A stretch of DNA of 64,000 nt from an uncultured beta proteobacterium (GTDB lineage Bacteria; Pseudomonadota; Gammaproteobacteria; Burkholderiales; Burkholderiaceae_C): assembly GCA_903909815.1 (NCBI GenBank), contig CAIVXG010000030.1, positions 1-64,000 on the forward strand, in the 5' to 3' direction. Under the pieces are notes generated by a model, which saw nothing but the letters and a program-made list of their open reading frames with translations, ran no database searches and was not told the DNA's origin. This document shows, piece after piece, positions 26,766-37,801 of the stretch (within the stretch, counting starts at the first letter, position 1; every line of letters starts with the position of its first letter). Both the position numbers and the translations under genes were made by a program.

Positions 26766-28138
26766 TAGCCAAACCCAAATCGGCTGCTAGGCCGCATGGG
26801 GCTTGGGTTTCAAAAACTGGTGCGGCTGGCGTGGAGCGGCACTACTATTTCCGCAAGATTCCACAATACCCACTGGCGGTGGTGGCCGGACTGGACACGC
26901 AAGACCTGCTGTCCAACCATCGCAGCGCGAGCCACGCACTGTACCTGCAAGCCGGGATCGTGAGCCTGTTGATCGTCGCCCTGGCGGGCGCGCTCGCCCG
27001 GCAACTGCGTCAAATCCGCAGGGAGACGCAAGCGCGGCAGATCGTCAAGGACCAGTTGCAGGATCGCACCGAACAGCTCAACGCCATTTTCGCCCTGAGC
27101 CCGGACGGCTTTGTCTCGTTTGACCAGGGGCGCTGCGTGAAATACGTGAGTCCGGCCTTCGCCCAAATGCTGACCCTGGGCGCTGATCGGCTGGAGGGAC
27201 TCAATGAACATGATTTCTCGGCCTGGTTGACACGGCGCTGCCGCGCCACGGCGCCGTTTTCCGGAATTGTCGCGCTGCGCTCGCAAGTCCTTGGCGGGAA
27301 GGAGTACGCCCAGGAACTGCTTGAAGTCGAAGGTGACATCAAGCGCACGCTGCTGGTTGGCTTGCGCTGCAGCCAAACCAACACGGTGTCGCAAATTCTG
27401 TATTTCCGCGATGTCACGCGGGAAACCGAAGTCGACTACATGAAGAGTGAATTCCTTGCCACAGCGGCGCATGAACTGCGCACTCCCATGGCCAGTATTT
27501 TGGGGTTTTCCGAGGTGCTGTTGCACCAGGAATTCAGCGCCGCCGAGCGCGACGAGTTCCTGAACATCATTCACGACCAGTCCAAGCACATGGCGAACAT
27601 TCTCAACGAGTTGCTCGATCTGGCGCGGATCGAAGCACGTCGCGGCAAGGACTTCCGCTACGCCAGGTTGCAACTTCAGGAAATGGTGGTCGATCTGTTG
27701 AGGTCGCTCAGCCTTCCCCCCACTCGCAGCCAACCCGAATTGCGCATGCCAGCACAGGCGCTGTACGTCATGGCAGACCCACAAAAACTGCGCCAGGCGT
27801 TGACGAACGTACTCTCCAACGCCTACAAGTATTCGCCCGCTGGCGGTCCGATCGTGCTCGAGATCGAAGTCAAGGCTGACGACCCGATGGCGCCCCGGGT
27901 ATGCCTGCGTATCAGCGACCACGGCACAGGCATGACGCCCGCGCAACTGGCGCGGGTGTGTGAACGCTTTTACCGCGCCGACACGTCAGGCAAAATTCCT
28001 GGAACGGGTCTGGGCATGAGCATCGTCAAGGAGATCATAGAACTGCATCGAGGGCAGATTGACATCGACAGCACCTGGGGTCTGGGCACCAGCGTCAATC
28101 TGACTCTTCCCCTGCTCGCAGACGCGTCAGGTGGCTAA
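26762..28138 (+). pseudogene. 3' part of the split sensor kinase: end of dCache, TM, PAS, HisKA, HATPase
   Basis: Host sequence resumes at 26832 with GVERHYYFRKIPQYPLAVVAGLD, the end of the dCache fold. A TM (GIVSLLIVALAGALA), a coiled linker and a PAS domain (ALSPDGFVSFDQGRCVKYVSPAF) follow. HisKA has the phospho-acceptor in AAHELRTPMASILGF (His484 of the rebuilt protein), and the ATPase motifs are NVLSNAYKYSP, ISDHGTGM and GTGLGMSIV. An ATG inside the element (26762) opens this frame, so a shortened one-TM kinase might still be made, starting with 23 foreign residues. It would lack the first TM and most of the sensor and could be stimulus-blind. The catalytic motifs show no decay, which points to a recent insertion. 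Confidence 0.88.
26818..26831. other. Right attachment site (attR) with tRNA acceptor/CCA sequence
   Basis: The element end reads TGGTGCGGCTGGCG. On the minus strand this is the end of the T-stem (GC), a seven-base acceptor strand CAGCCGC, discriminator A and CCA. Host sequence TGGAGCGGCAC follows the GGCG core. Joined to the 22067-22080 segment it gives an exact 5-7-5 T-arm followed by a 7-nt acceptor strand and ACCA. Confidence 0.8.
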
Positions 28139-28153
28139 CACTATGGAATCCTC

Positions 28154-28480
28154 ATGAGAACACGTCAGCGCTACATTCCCATCATCGAAGCTCAGGCGGG
28201 CATGGCGCTCGGCGCGCCAGCCAACGCCGTGAGCGGCGGTGCCATGAATTTCAGCCTGCCTGCAGGCCATGTGCTGACCGAAGACAATCTGCACCTGCTC
28301 GACGCGCACCGGGTCGAGTTCATCTTTGTGACCGAACCCGACCTGCGCACCGAGCAGGAAATCGCCGCCGATGCTGCCTTGGTCGAGCAGCAAGTGATGC
28401 GCATCTTCGCGGGCGCAGACCTTTCGGACCCGACCATGGCCGGGCTGTTCGATCAAGTCCTTGCCTACCGAAGCGCTTGA
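28154..28480 (+). CDS. Small cytoplasmic protein upstream of the HDOD gene
   Basis: The product has 108 residues with no TM. The centre (NFSLPAGHVLTEDNLHLLDAHRVEFIFVTEPD) resembles the short beta-rich segment often found N-terminal to HD-type output domains in betaproteobacteria, with an amphipathic helix after it. It may be a detached N-terminal module of the HDOD protein: its TGA overlaps the next ATG by one base, so the two are tightly coupled. It begins 15 bp after the kinase stop, which makes it part of the same operon. Function unknown. Confidence 0.7.
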   Translation: MRTRQRYIPIIEAQAGMALGAPANAVSGGAMNFSLPAGHVLTEDNLHLLDAHRVEFIFVTEPDLRTEQEIAADAALVEQQVMRIFAGADLSDPTMAGLFDQVLAYRSA

Positions 28481-29355
28481 TGACCCGCATCCAACTCACG
28501 CGCGAGCAGGTGCTTGAGCACAGCAAGCGCATGCGCAGCTTTCCCCGCATCGTTGCCGAAATCCTGGCGACCATCGATGATCCAAACGGTGACGTGCGGA
28601 CCTTGGCGCAATGCATAGAGCATGACCCCATCATCGTCGCACGTGTTCTGTCTGCAGCGAACCGTGCCTCCGTGCGGGGCCGGCGCGAGTCCGAGCTGGT
28701 CGACATTTATGCTGCCACTTCGCTGATCGGCATGGGCCGGGTGCGCGAAATCGCCTTGATCAGCAGCCTTGACAGTTTCGTCGCGGCGCGCGCACAGGAC
28801 CTGCGCTCCGAGCGTCTATGGCAACACTGTGTCTCGGTCGGCGTGTGCTGCCAGGAACTGGCGCTACAGGTGACGCAGCCGGTGAGCACCGACCTGGCGC
28901 TGGTTGCCGGCTTGCTGCACGACATTGGTCAGTTCTGGCTCTACAGCTTCGACGCCAAGGCCTATCAAGCTTGCTGGAGCGAAGCGCTGCGCAGTAGGCG
29001 CAGCATCGAGGAAGTGGAATATGAACAATTCGGCCTGGGCCACACTTTGGTGGGTGCCTGGTTGGCGCGGGACTGGGGATTGTCTGAAGGTATTTGTGAT
29101 GCCATTCAGGGCCACCATGTGCCGATTGCAGCAAGCGCGAATCCACTCATATCCCTGGTGCATGTGGCCGAGGTTGTGAGCAACGCACTCAACCTGAGCA
29201 TCGGCGACGAAAACCGCGTCAGCTTCATCTCCAATGCTGCCTGCGAGCAACTGGGTCTGGTCTGGGACGAGCGCGCGCAAGCCTTGTTTGGGCGGATCGA
29301 AGCACGCAGCCGCCATGCCAACCGCTTCTTTTCGTCCCAGGGCCACGAAGGCTGA
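28480..29355 (+). CDS. HDOD-domain signalling protein
   Basis: The product has 291 residues. The HDOD domain spans about 15-215: FPRIVAEILATIDDPNGDVRTLAQCIEHDP, AATSLIGMGRVREIAL, then LVAGLLHDIGQFWLY, EVEYEQFGLGHTLVGAWLARDWGL and AIQGHH. HDOD proteins are HD-superfamily relatives, usually without hydrolase activity, that act in signalling linked to c-di-GMP, chemotaxis or motility. It is the last gene of the second signalling operon and is probably a downstream effector of the receiver/GGDEF pair (inference). The ATG at 28480 overlaps the preceding stop. Confidence 0.88.
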   Translation: MTRIQLTREQVLEHSKRMRSFPRIVAEILATIDDPNGDVRTLAQCIEHDPIIVARVLSAANRASVRGRRESELVDIYAATSLIGMGRVREIALISSLDSFVAARAQDLRSERLWQHCVSVGVCCQELALQVTQPVSTDLALVAGLLHDIGQFWLYSFDAKAYQACWSEALRSRRSIEEVEYEQFGLGHTLVGAWLARDWGLSEGICDAIQGHHVPIAASANPLISLVHVAEVVSNALNLSIGDENRVSFISNAACEQLGLVWDERAQALFGRIEARSRHANRFFSSQGHEG

Positions 29356-29369
29356 CGCAAAATAGCCCC

Positions 29370-32524
<3,155 letters not shown>

Positions 32525-32551
32525 GCTAGCGCGATTCATGGATAAAAAATC

Positions 32552-33583
32552 TCAGGAGAACAGTCTTCTTGCCAGCACCGAGCCGGCCGCCAGATCGTGC
32601 TCTGCCAGCGTCGCGTAGAGCTGGGCCAAATCGGTGCCTATCATGGCCAGGCCATCGATGGGTATGATGCGACCGTTGTCGTCCGTGATCAGGCCGTCCA
32701 TGCTTGCGGCCAGAGCGATCGCAACGTCGCACATGCGCTCGAAGGCACGTTCATCCTCCCGCACCAGAGGCACGTCCAGGCTCAGCGTGAGTGCGTGAAT
32801 GGCCGACTGTGCCGGGTCGTCTGCCAGAGCGGCATGGGTGTCAAACGACAGGTCCAACACCGGCGGCAGACCGGGCACGCTTGCCGGCAGCACCATGCGA
32901 CCTGGCAGGGCTCCCACGACGAAGCCACGGCGGGACGCGTGCTGCTGCACATAGCCCGGACTCCATGCCGTCTTCTTGGCGCGCAGGGTAAAGCCGAGCT
33001 GGGCGTCGTGGTCGCCGGCAAACTGATCCAGCTCCTTGGCGCGCGCCACTTCGTCGCGCATTTCCGGAAATTCAGGCGTGCCGTTGAATACGTCGGCAAA
33101 GCTTTGAGTCTTCTGCACAAATTCCGAAAACTCAATCTCATTGAGCGCGCCGGTACGGTTGGCCAACTGCACACCCGTCTGAAAAGCGCTGTACCGCTGC
33201 CCCGGCGCGGGCGTCTCCCAGGTCAGACTGACCTCATTCAAACCCTCGAGACCGAACGGCTTGCTGCCCACACGGCGCGTCGCCGGCATCGCCGCCAAGG
33301 CGGCCTCACCGGAAACGCAAGTATCGAGCCCGACCGCGGCAATCACATCGATCAAGGCGTCCAGCGGTGCACGCTTCTCGACCGCATGCAGCGTCGCGAG
33401 CCCGCCATCAAATTGGTTCACATCAAACCCGGGCTCGACCGCTTGCGCTTGCTGTGCAGGGTCGAGCGCATCGGGCTGTGCCTGGCGCGGGGCATTCTTG
33501 CGCGTGCTCCAGGCGTTGTAGGCGACGACCCCCGCCAGCACCAAGCCGCCGCTGATCGCCAAGCCGATTTGCAGATTGCTCAT
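32552..33583 (-). CDS. zipA: ZipA-like cell division protein
   Basis: This 343-residue protein has an N-terminal anchor (LQIGLAISGGLVLAGVVAYNAW, residues 4-25), a long low-complexity linker, and a C-terminal globular part resembling the FtsZ-binding ZipA domain (FDTHAALADDPAQSAIHALTLSLDVPLV and the terminal ITDDNGRIIPIDGLAMIGTDLAQLYATLAEHDLAAGS helices). ZipA tethers FtsZ to the membrane during divisome assembly. Sequence conservation is low in betaproteobacteria, so position carries part of the weight: it lies between smc (6 bp upstream) and ligA, the classical order. Confidence 0.8.
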   Translation of the reverse strand: MSNLQIGLAISGGLVLAGVVAYNAWSTRKNAPRQAQPDALDPAQQAQAVEPGFDVNQFDGGLATLHAVEKRAPLDALIDVIAAVGLDTCVSGEAALAAMPATRRVGSKPFGLEGLNEVSLTWETPAPGQRYSAFQTGVQLANRTGALNEIEFSEFVQKTQSFADVFNGTPEFPEMRDEVARAKELDQFAGDHDAQLGFTLRAKKTAWSPGYVQQHASRRGFVVGALPGRMVLPASVPGLPPVLDLSFDTHAALADDPAQSAIHALTLSLDVPLVREDERAFERMCDVAIALAASMDGLITDDNGRIIPIDGLAMIGTDLAQLYATLAEHDLAAGSVLARRLFS

Positions 33584-33589
33584 GTGTCG

Positions 33590-36500
33590 TTACGCCAGTT
33601 CTGCCAGCGAAACCGCCGACTCCATATCGACCGCGACGATGCGCGACACGCCCTGCTCCTGCATCGTGACGCCAATGAGCTGCTCGGCCATTTCCATGGC
33701 GATCTTGTTGTGGCTGATGAACAGGAATTGGGTTTGTTTGCTCATGCTGGACACGAGTTTCGCATATCGCTCGGTGTTGGCGTCGTCCAGCGGCGCATCG
33801 ACCTCGTCCAGCAGGCAAAACGGCGCCGGATTCAACTGGAAGATGGCAAACACCAGCGCGATTGCAGTCAGCGCCTTTTCCCCACCCGAGAGCAGATGAA
33901 TGGTCTGGTTCTTCTTGCCTGGTGGCTGGGCCAGCACCTGCACGCCCGAATCCAGGATTTCGTCGCCGGTCATCACCAGGCGCGCGTTGCCGCCACCAAA
34001 CAGCTCAGGGAACATCTTGCCAAAGTGTTCGTTCACGGCATTGAAGGTGCCCGAGAGCAACTCGCGCGTTTCGGCATCGATCTTCTTGATCGCATCTTCC
34101 AGCGTGTTCATCGCATCTACCAGATCGGCCGACTGCGCGTCCAGGAACTGCTTGCGCTCGCGCGCACTCGTGAGTTCGTCCAGTGCCGCCAGATTGACCG
34201 CCCCCAACGCCGTGATCTCGCGCGCGATGCGGTCGATTTCGCCCTGCATGCCGGGGACGCGCACATTGCCCTGCTCAATGGACGCGGCCAGAGCCGCCAG
34301 ATCGGCCTGCGCATCCACCAGCAGCTGCGCGTATTGCTCGAAGCCCAGACGCGCGGCCTGGTCCTTGAGTTGGAACTCCATGATGCGCTGGCGCAAGGGA
34401 TCGAGCTCGCGCTCCAGCTGCAGCCGGCGCTCGTCGCTGGCGCGCAGCTTGGCCGTGAGATCGTCGTAGGCACTGCGCTGTGCACCCAGCGCATGCTCGC
34501 GCTCCAGCTTGAGCGTGAGCGCCGCCTGCAGACCGGCTTGCGCCGCCGCGTCGGTCAGGCGCGAGAGCTCCTGGTGCGCGCGTACCTGCTCGGCCTTGAT
34601 CGATTCCAGCTGCTGCTGCGCGGTCTGCACCGTGCGCGCCAATTCGGCGCTGCGCGCCTGTACGCTGCGCTGCGAAAAAGTGGCCTCCTGCGCCTGGCGC
34701 TCCAGCGTGCGCTGCTGCTCACGGCAGGCGCTCAGACGCCGCTCGGACTCCATCACGCGTTCGTCCAGCTGGGCGTGGCGCTCCTGACTGTCGGCCAACT
34801 GCATGTCAAGTTCCTCAAAGCGCTCTTCCGCGCCCACGCGGCGCTCCTGCAGTTCCTCCAGCTGCGCGTCGACCTCGGCCAGATCGCCGCCTATCTGCTC
34901 GGCTCGGGTCCGGGTTTGCTGGGCCAGCTGCGTCAGACGCAGGGTTTCAACCTGCAGCTCGTGTGCCTGCGTCTGCATCAGCGTAGCCTCGCGCCGCGCC
35001 GTCACCAGGCGTTGCATCACATCGGCATAGGCGTTTTCGGCGCGCACCAGGGCCGAGCGCGATTCGTCCGCGATCAGCATTTGCGCGCGCAGCTGTTTTT
35101 CCAGATTTTCGATTTCCTGGGCTCGCGCCAGCAGCCCCGCCTGCTCCGAATCGGGTGCATAAAAACTCACGCTGTGGGCGCTCACGGCGTGACCGCTTTT
35201 CACAAAGATCACTTCGCCGGGCTGCAACCTGGCGCGCAGGCTCAACGCCTCGTCCATGGTGGAGGTGATGTAGCAGCCCTGCAGCCAGTCCTGGAACAGC
35301 GCCTGCAGACCCGCGTCGTTCAGCCGCAGTACCTCGACCAGGCGTCGAGTCTGCCCCAGATGAACTGTTGCTGCTGGCGCGGCAGCGCCAGCAGGCGGGC
35401 TGTAAAAGGCCAGCTTGGCCGGCGGCGCGTCGAGCCCGTCGCTGCCGACAAAGCCGCGCACCAGCTCCAGTCGGCTGACCTCCAGCGCAGCCAGGCGCTC
35501 ACGCAGCGCGGCTTCCAGCGCGTTTTCCCAGCCTTGCTCGGTGTGGATGCGGGTCCACAAGCCCTGCAGACCGTCCAGTCCATGCTTGGCCAGCCAGGGC
35601 AGAAGCTTGCCGTCGGTCTTGACCTTTTCCTGCAGCGCCTTGAGTGCATCCAGCCGGGCCGAATAATCGGCGCGTTTGGCCGACTGCTCGTTCACGTTGT
35701 GCTGCTGCGTGCGCCGCTGTTCGTCCGCCAAGGGCGAAGCCTCCTGCAGTTCGTGCAGGCGCGCCTGGGCCACGCTGGCGGCCTCCTGCGCCTCACTCAG
35801 TTGACCCTGCAACTGCTCCAGCCGCGCCTCGTCGGGCGCGGCTAGCGCGCTCTTGTCGGCCACCAGGCGCTCGCGCCGCTGGTTCAACTGGCGCGACTGT
35901 TCCTCGATGCTGCGCTGGTCCGCGGCCAGCACCTGGATCTGCTGCTGCACCTGCACCACCCCGGCACGCTGCTCGTTCGCCCTGGACTGGGCCGATCGCA
36001 GCGCCTCTTCCAGGTCGGGGAGGATCTGCTCCTGCTCCTGCACCTGAGCCGCCAGAATTTCGGCATGCTCCTCGGCCTGAGTGCCGCGCTCGGCCAAGCT
36101 CCGGGTCTCGCCTTCAGCTTCGTCCTGACGCGCCGCCCACAGCGTGGTCTGTTCCTGCAAGGTGACCAGGCGCTGCTCCACGCGCAGACGCCCCTCCACC
36201 ACAAAGCGGATCTCGGCTTCGAGTCGGCCCACTTCGGCGCTGGCTTCGTACAAGCGGCCCTGCGCCTGGTTCACCTGATCGCCCGCAGCGTAATGGGCCT
36301 GGCGCACGGCCTCCAGTTCGGCCTCGATGTGGCGCAGATCGGCCAGACGCGCATCCAACGCGAGTTGGGCCTTGTCCGCATCGATCTTGACCTTGGCCTG
36401 ATCCGCCTCGCTCTCGCTGCGCTTGAGATACCACAGTTGCTGCTGCTTGAGCGTGCCTTCGGCCTGAAGACGGTGGTACTTTTGCGCCACCTCGGCCTGC

Positions 36501-37129
36501 TTCTCCAGCTTGTCCAGATTGGCGTTGAGCTCGCGCAGTATGTCGTCGACGCGGGTCAGGTTTTCGCGCGTATCGCTGAGGCGGTTCTCGGTCTCGCGCC
36601 GGCGTTCCTTGTACTTGGAGACGCCCGCGGCCTCCTCCAGAAACAATCGCAATTCTTCCGGCTTGGACTCGATGATGCGGCTGATCGTGCCCTGGCCAAT
36701 GATGGCGTAGGCGCGCGGACCCAGGCCCGTACCCAGAAACACGTCCTGCACGTCACGCCGACGCACGGCTTGGTTATTGATGTAATAGCTGGACGTGCCG
36801 TCGCGCGTCAGCACACGCTTGACCGCGATCTCGGCGAACTGGCTCCATTGGCCGCCGGCGCGGTGATCCGCGTTGTCGAACACCAACTCCACGCTGGCGC
36901 GACTGGCCGGCTTTCGGTTATTGGTGCCGTTGAAGATCACGTCCTGCATCGACTCGCCACGCAGCTCGCTGGCTCGGCTCTCGCCCAGCACCCAGCGCAC
37001 CGCATCCATGATGTTGGACTTGCCGCAGCCGTTAGGTCCCACCACGCCCACCAACTGGCCCGGCAGCACGAAGTTGGTGGGTTCCACGAAGGACTTGAAA
37101 CCGGACAGTTTGATGGAATTGAGACGCAC
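33590..37129 (-). CDS. smc: Chromosome segregation/condensation protein SMC
   Basis: The product has 1179 residues. The N-terminal ATPase half has Walker A VGPNGCGKSN and the QDVIFNG segment. It is followed by a long coiled coil, a hinge around 520-640, a second coiled coil, and the C-terminal half with the ABC signature LLSGGEKALTAIALVFAI and Walker B FCLLDEVDAPLDDANTERY. SMC dimers with ScpA/B load at parS and align chromosome arms; scpAB are not in this window. It heads the smc-zipA-ligA unit. The length is typical. Confidence 0.97.
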   Translation of the reverse strand: MRLNSIKLSGFKSFVEPTNFVLPGQLVGVVGPNGCGKSNIMDAVRWVLGESRASELRGESMQDVIFNGTNNRKPASRASVELVFDNADHRAGGQWSQFAEIAVKRVLTRDGTSSYYINNQAVRRRDVQDVFLGTGLGPRAYAIIGQGTISRIIESKPEELRLFLEEAAGVSKYKERRRETENRLSDTRENLTRVDDILRELNANLDKLEKQAEVAQKYHRLQAEGTLKQQQLWYLKRSESEADQAKVKIDADKAQLALDARLADLRHIEAELEAVRQAHYAAGDQVNQAQGRLYEASAEVGRLEAEIRFVVEGRLRVEQRLVTLQEQTTLWAARQDEAEGETRSLAERGTQAEEHAEILAAQVQEQEQILPDLEEALRSAQSRANEQRAGVVQVQQQIQVLAADQRSIEEQSRQLNQRRERLVADKSALAAPDEARLEQLQGQLSEAQEAASVAQARLHELQEASPLADEQRRTQQHNVNEQSAKRADYSARLDALKALQEKVKTDGKLLPWLAKHGLDGLQGLWTRIHTEQGWENALEAALRERLAALEVSRLELVRGFVGSDGLDAPPAKLAFYSPPAGAAAPAATVHLGQTRRLVEVLRLNDAGLQALFQDWLQGCYITSTMDEALSLRARLQPGEVIFVKSGHAVSAHSVSFYAPDSEQAGLLARAQEIENLEKQLRAQMLIADESRSALVRAENAYADVMQRLVTARREATLMQTQAHELQVETLRLTQLAQQTRTRAEQIGGDLAEVDAQLEELQERRVGAEERFEELDMQLADSQERHAQLDERVMESERRLSACREQQRTLERQAQEATFSQRSVQARSAELARTVQTAQQQLESIKAEQVRAHQELSRLTDAAAQAGLQAALTLKLEREHALGAQRSAYDDLTAKLRASDERRLQLERELDPLRQRIMEFQLKDQAARLGFEQYAQLLVDAQADLAALAASIEQGNVRVPGMQGEIDRIAREITALGAVNLAALDELTSARERKQFLDAQSADLVDAMNTLEDAIKKIDAETRELLSGTFNAVNEHFGKMFPELFGGGNARLVMTGDEILDSGVQVLAQPPGKKNQTIHLLSGGEKALTAIALVFAIFQLNPAPFCLLDEVDAPLDDANTERYAKLVSSMSKQTQFLFISHNKIAMEMAEQLIGVTMQEQGVSRIVAVDMESAVSLAELA

Positions 37130-37372
37130 GTTGAATCAGCAGTTAAGGTAGCCCGGGAGTCACTCGCTCAAGCGCACCATGCGAACCCGAACCCGTGGCA
37201 GGTGAAGTGCGCAATGTTACCCGAGCCGCCTGCCAGGCTTTGCGCTGTATCTGCGGTCGCATTGGGTGTGACCCGGGGACCGGTAACAATTCGTGCGATA
37301 ATCCAAGGCTTCGTGACAAGTGCTCCGGAATAGGCTGGTGCGGCTGTTGCAACTGAACTGAAAGAGAAGACC

Positions 37373-37660
37373 ATGAAAGAAGGCATTCACCCCAATTACC
37401 GCGAAGTGTGTTTCGTGGACCTGTCCAACAACTTCAAGTTTGTGACCCGTTCCTGCGCCAACGCCAAGGAAATGATCAAGATGGAAGACGGCCGTGAACT
37501 GCCGCTGTTCAAGCTGGACACCTCCAGCGAGTCGCACCCCTTCTATACCGGAACGCAAAAGTCCGTGGACACCATGGGCGGCCGAGTCGAGCGCTTCCGC
37601 AATCGCTTTGGCAAGCCTGCTGCGGCTGCGGCTGCGGCTCCAGCGCCTGCCGCAGACTGA
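37373..37660 (+). CDS. rpmE2: Ribosomal protein bL31, type B (zinc-free)
   Basis: The product has 95 residues: MKEGIHPNYREVCFVDLSNN, SSESHPFYTGTQK and RVERFRNRFGK. The Zn-binding CxxC pair of type A L31 is absent, which defines the C-minus or type B form. A C-terminal Ala/Pro tail (about 15 residues) extends beyond the usual end. In many bacteria this paralogue replaces the zinc form under zinc limitation. No Zur-type box is obvious to me in the 243 bp upstream (37130-37372), which hold no gene. It is followed by a strong terminator. Confidence 0.93.
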   Translation: MKEGIHPNYREVCFVDLSNNFKFVTRSCANAKEMIKMEDGRELPLFKLDTSSESHPFYTGTQKSVDTMGGRVERFRNRFGKPAAAAAAAPAPAAD

Positions 37661-37724
37661 TCAGGACGGCGTACATCCTCCATCGGTTGACGACAGAGCT
37701 CTCTGTCGCCCCAACTTGAATCTA

Positions 37725-37757
37725 GGGCAGCACGGAACTCCGTGCTGCCCTTTTTTT
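37725..37757 (+). terminator. Terminator after rpmE2
   Basis: An 11-bp GC-rich stem (GGGCAGCACGG, CCGTGCTGCCC) with an AACT loop is followed by seven T residues. Confidence 0.93.
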
Positions 37758-37801
37758 GTTCTAATGCGGGTCCGAACCCGCCGTCAGTCATTGCCCTTCG
37801 C

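Larger units (their letters stand above)
22063..26831. mobile_element. Integrative and mobilizable element (about 4.77 kb) inside a kinase gene
   Basis: The element holds a tyrosine integrase next to one end, a MobV-type relaxase and two other genes, and no transfer (T4SS) genes, so it would need a helper for conjugation. Its boundaries are set by the kinase frame: the shared core GGCG occurs at 22063-22066 and 26828-26831, and removing 4765 bp restores a continuous coding sequence. The base composition, especially of the cargo gene and integrase, is more AT-rich than its surroundings. Fusing the two element ends recreates the 3' end of a tRNA gene, so the usual target is probably a tRNA. It has no similarity to IS transposons: no terminal inverted repeats and no transposase. 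Confidence 0.9.

Noticed and set aside
22063-26831. Transposon with target-site duplication
   Set aside because: No transposase and no terminal inverted repeats. The only shared end sequence is the 4-bp GGCG core, as expected for tyrosine-integrase crossover.
32597-35845. 1082-codon plus-strand open frame opposite zipA and smc
   Set aside because: Antisense shadow: low-complexity His/Leu/Gln/Arg composition, no domains; smc has complete Walker and signature motifs on the other strand.
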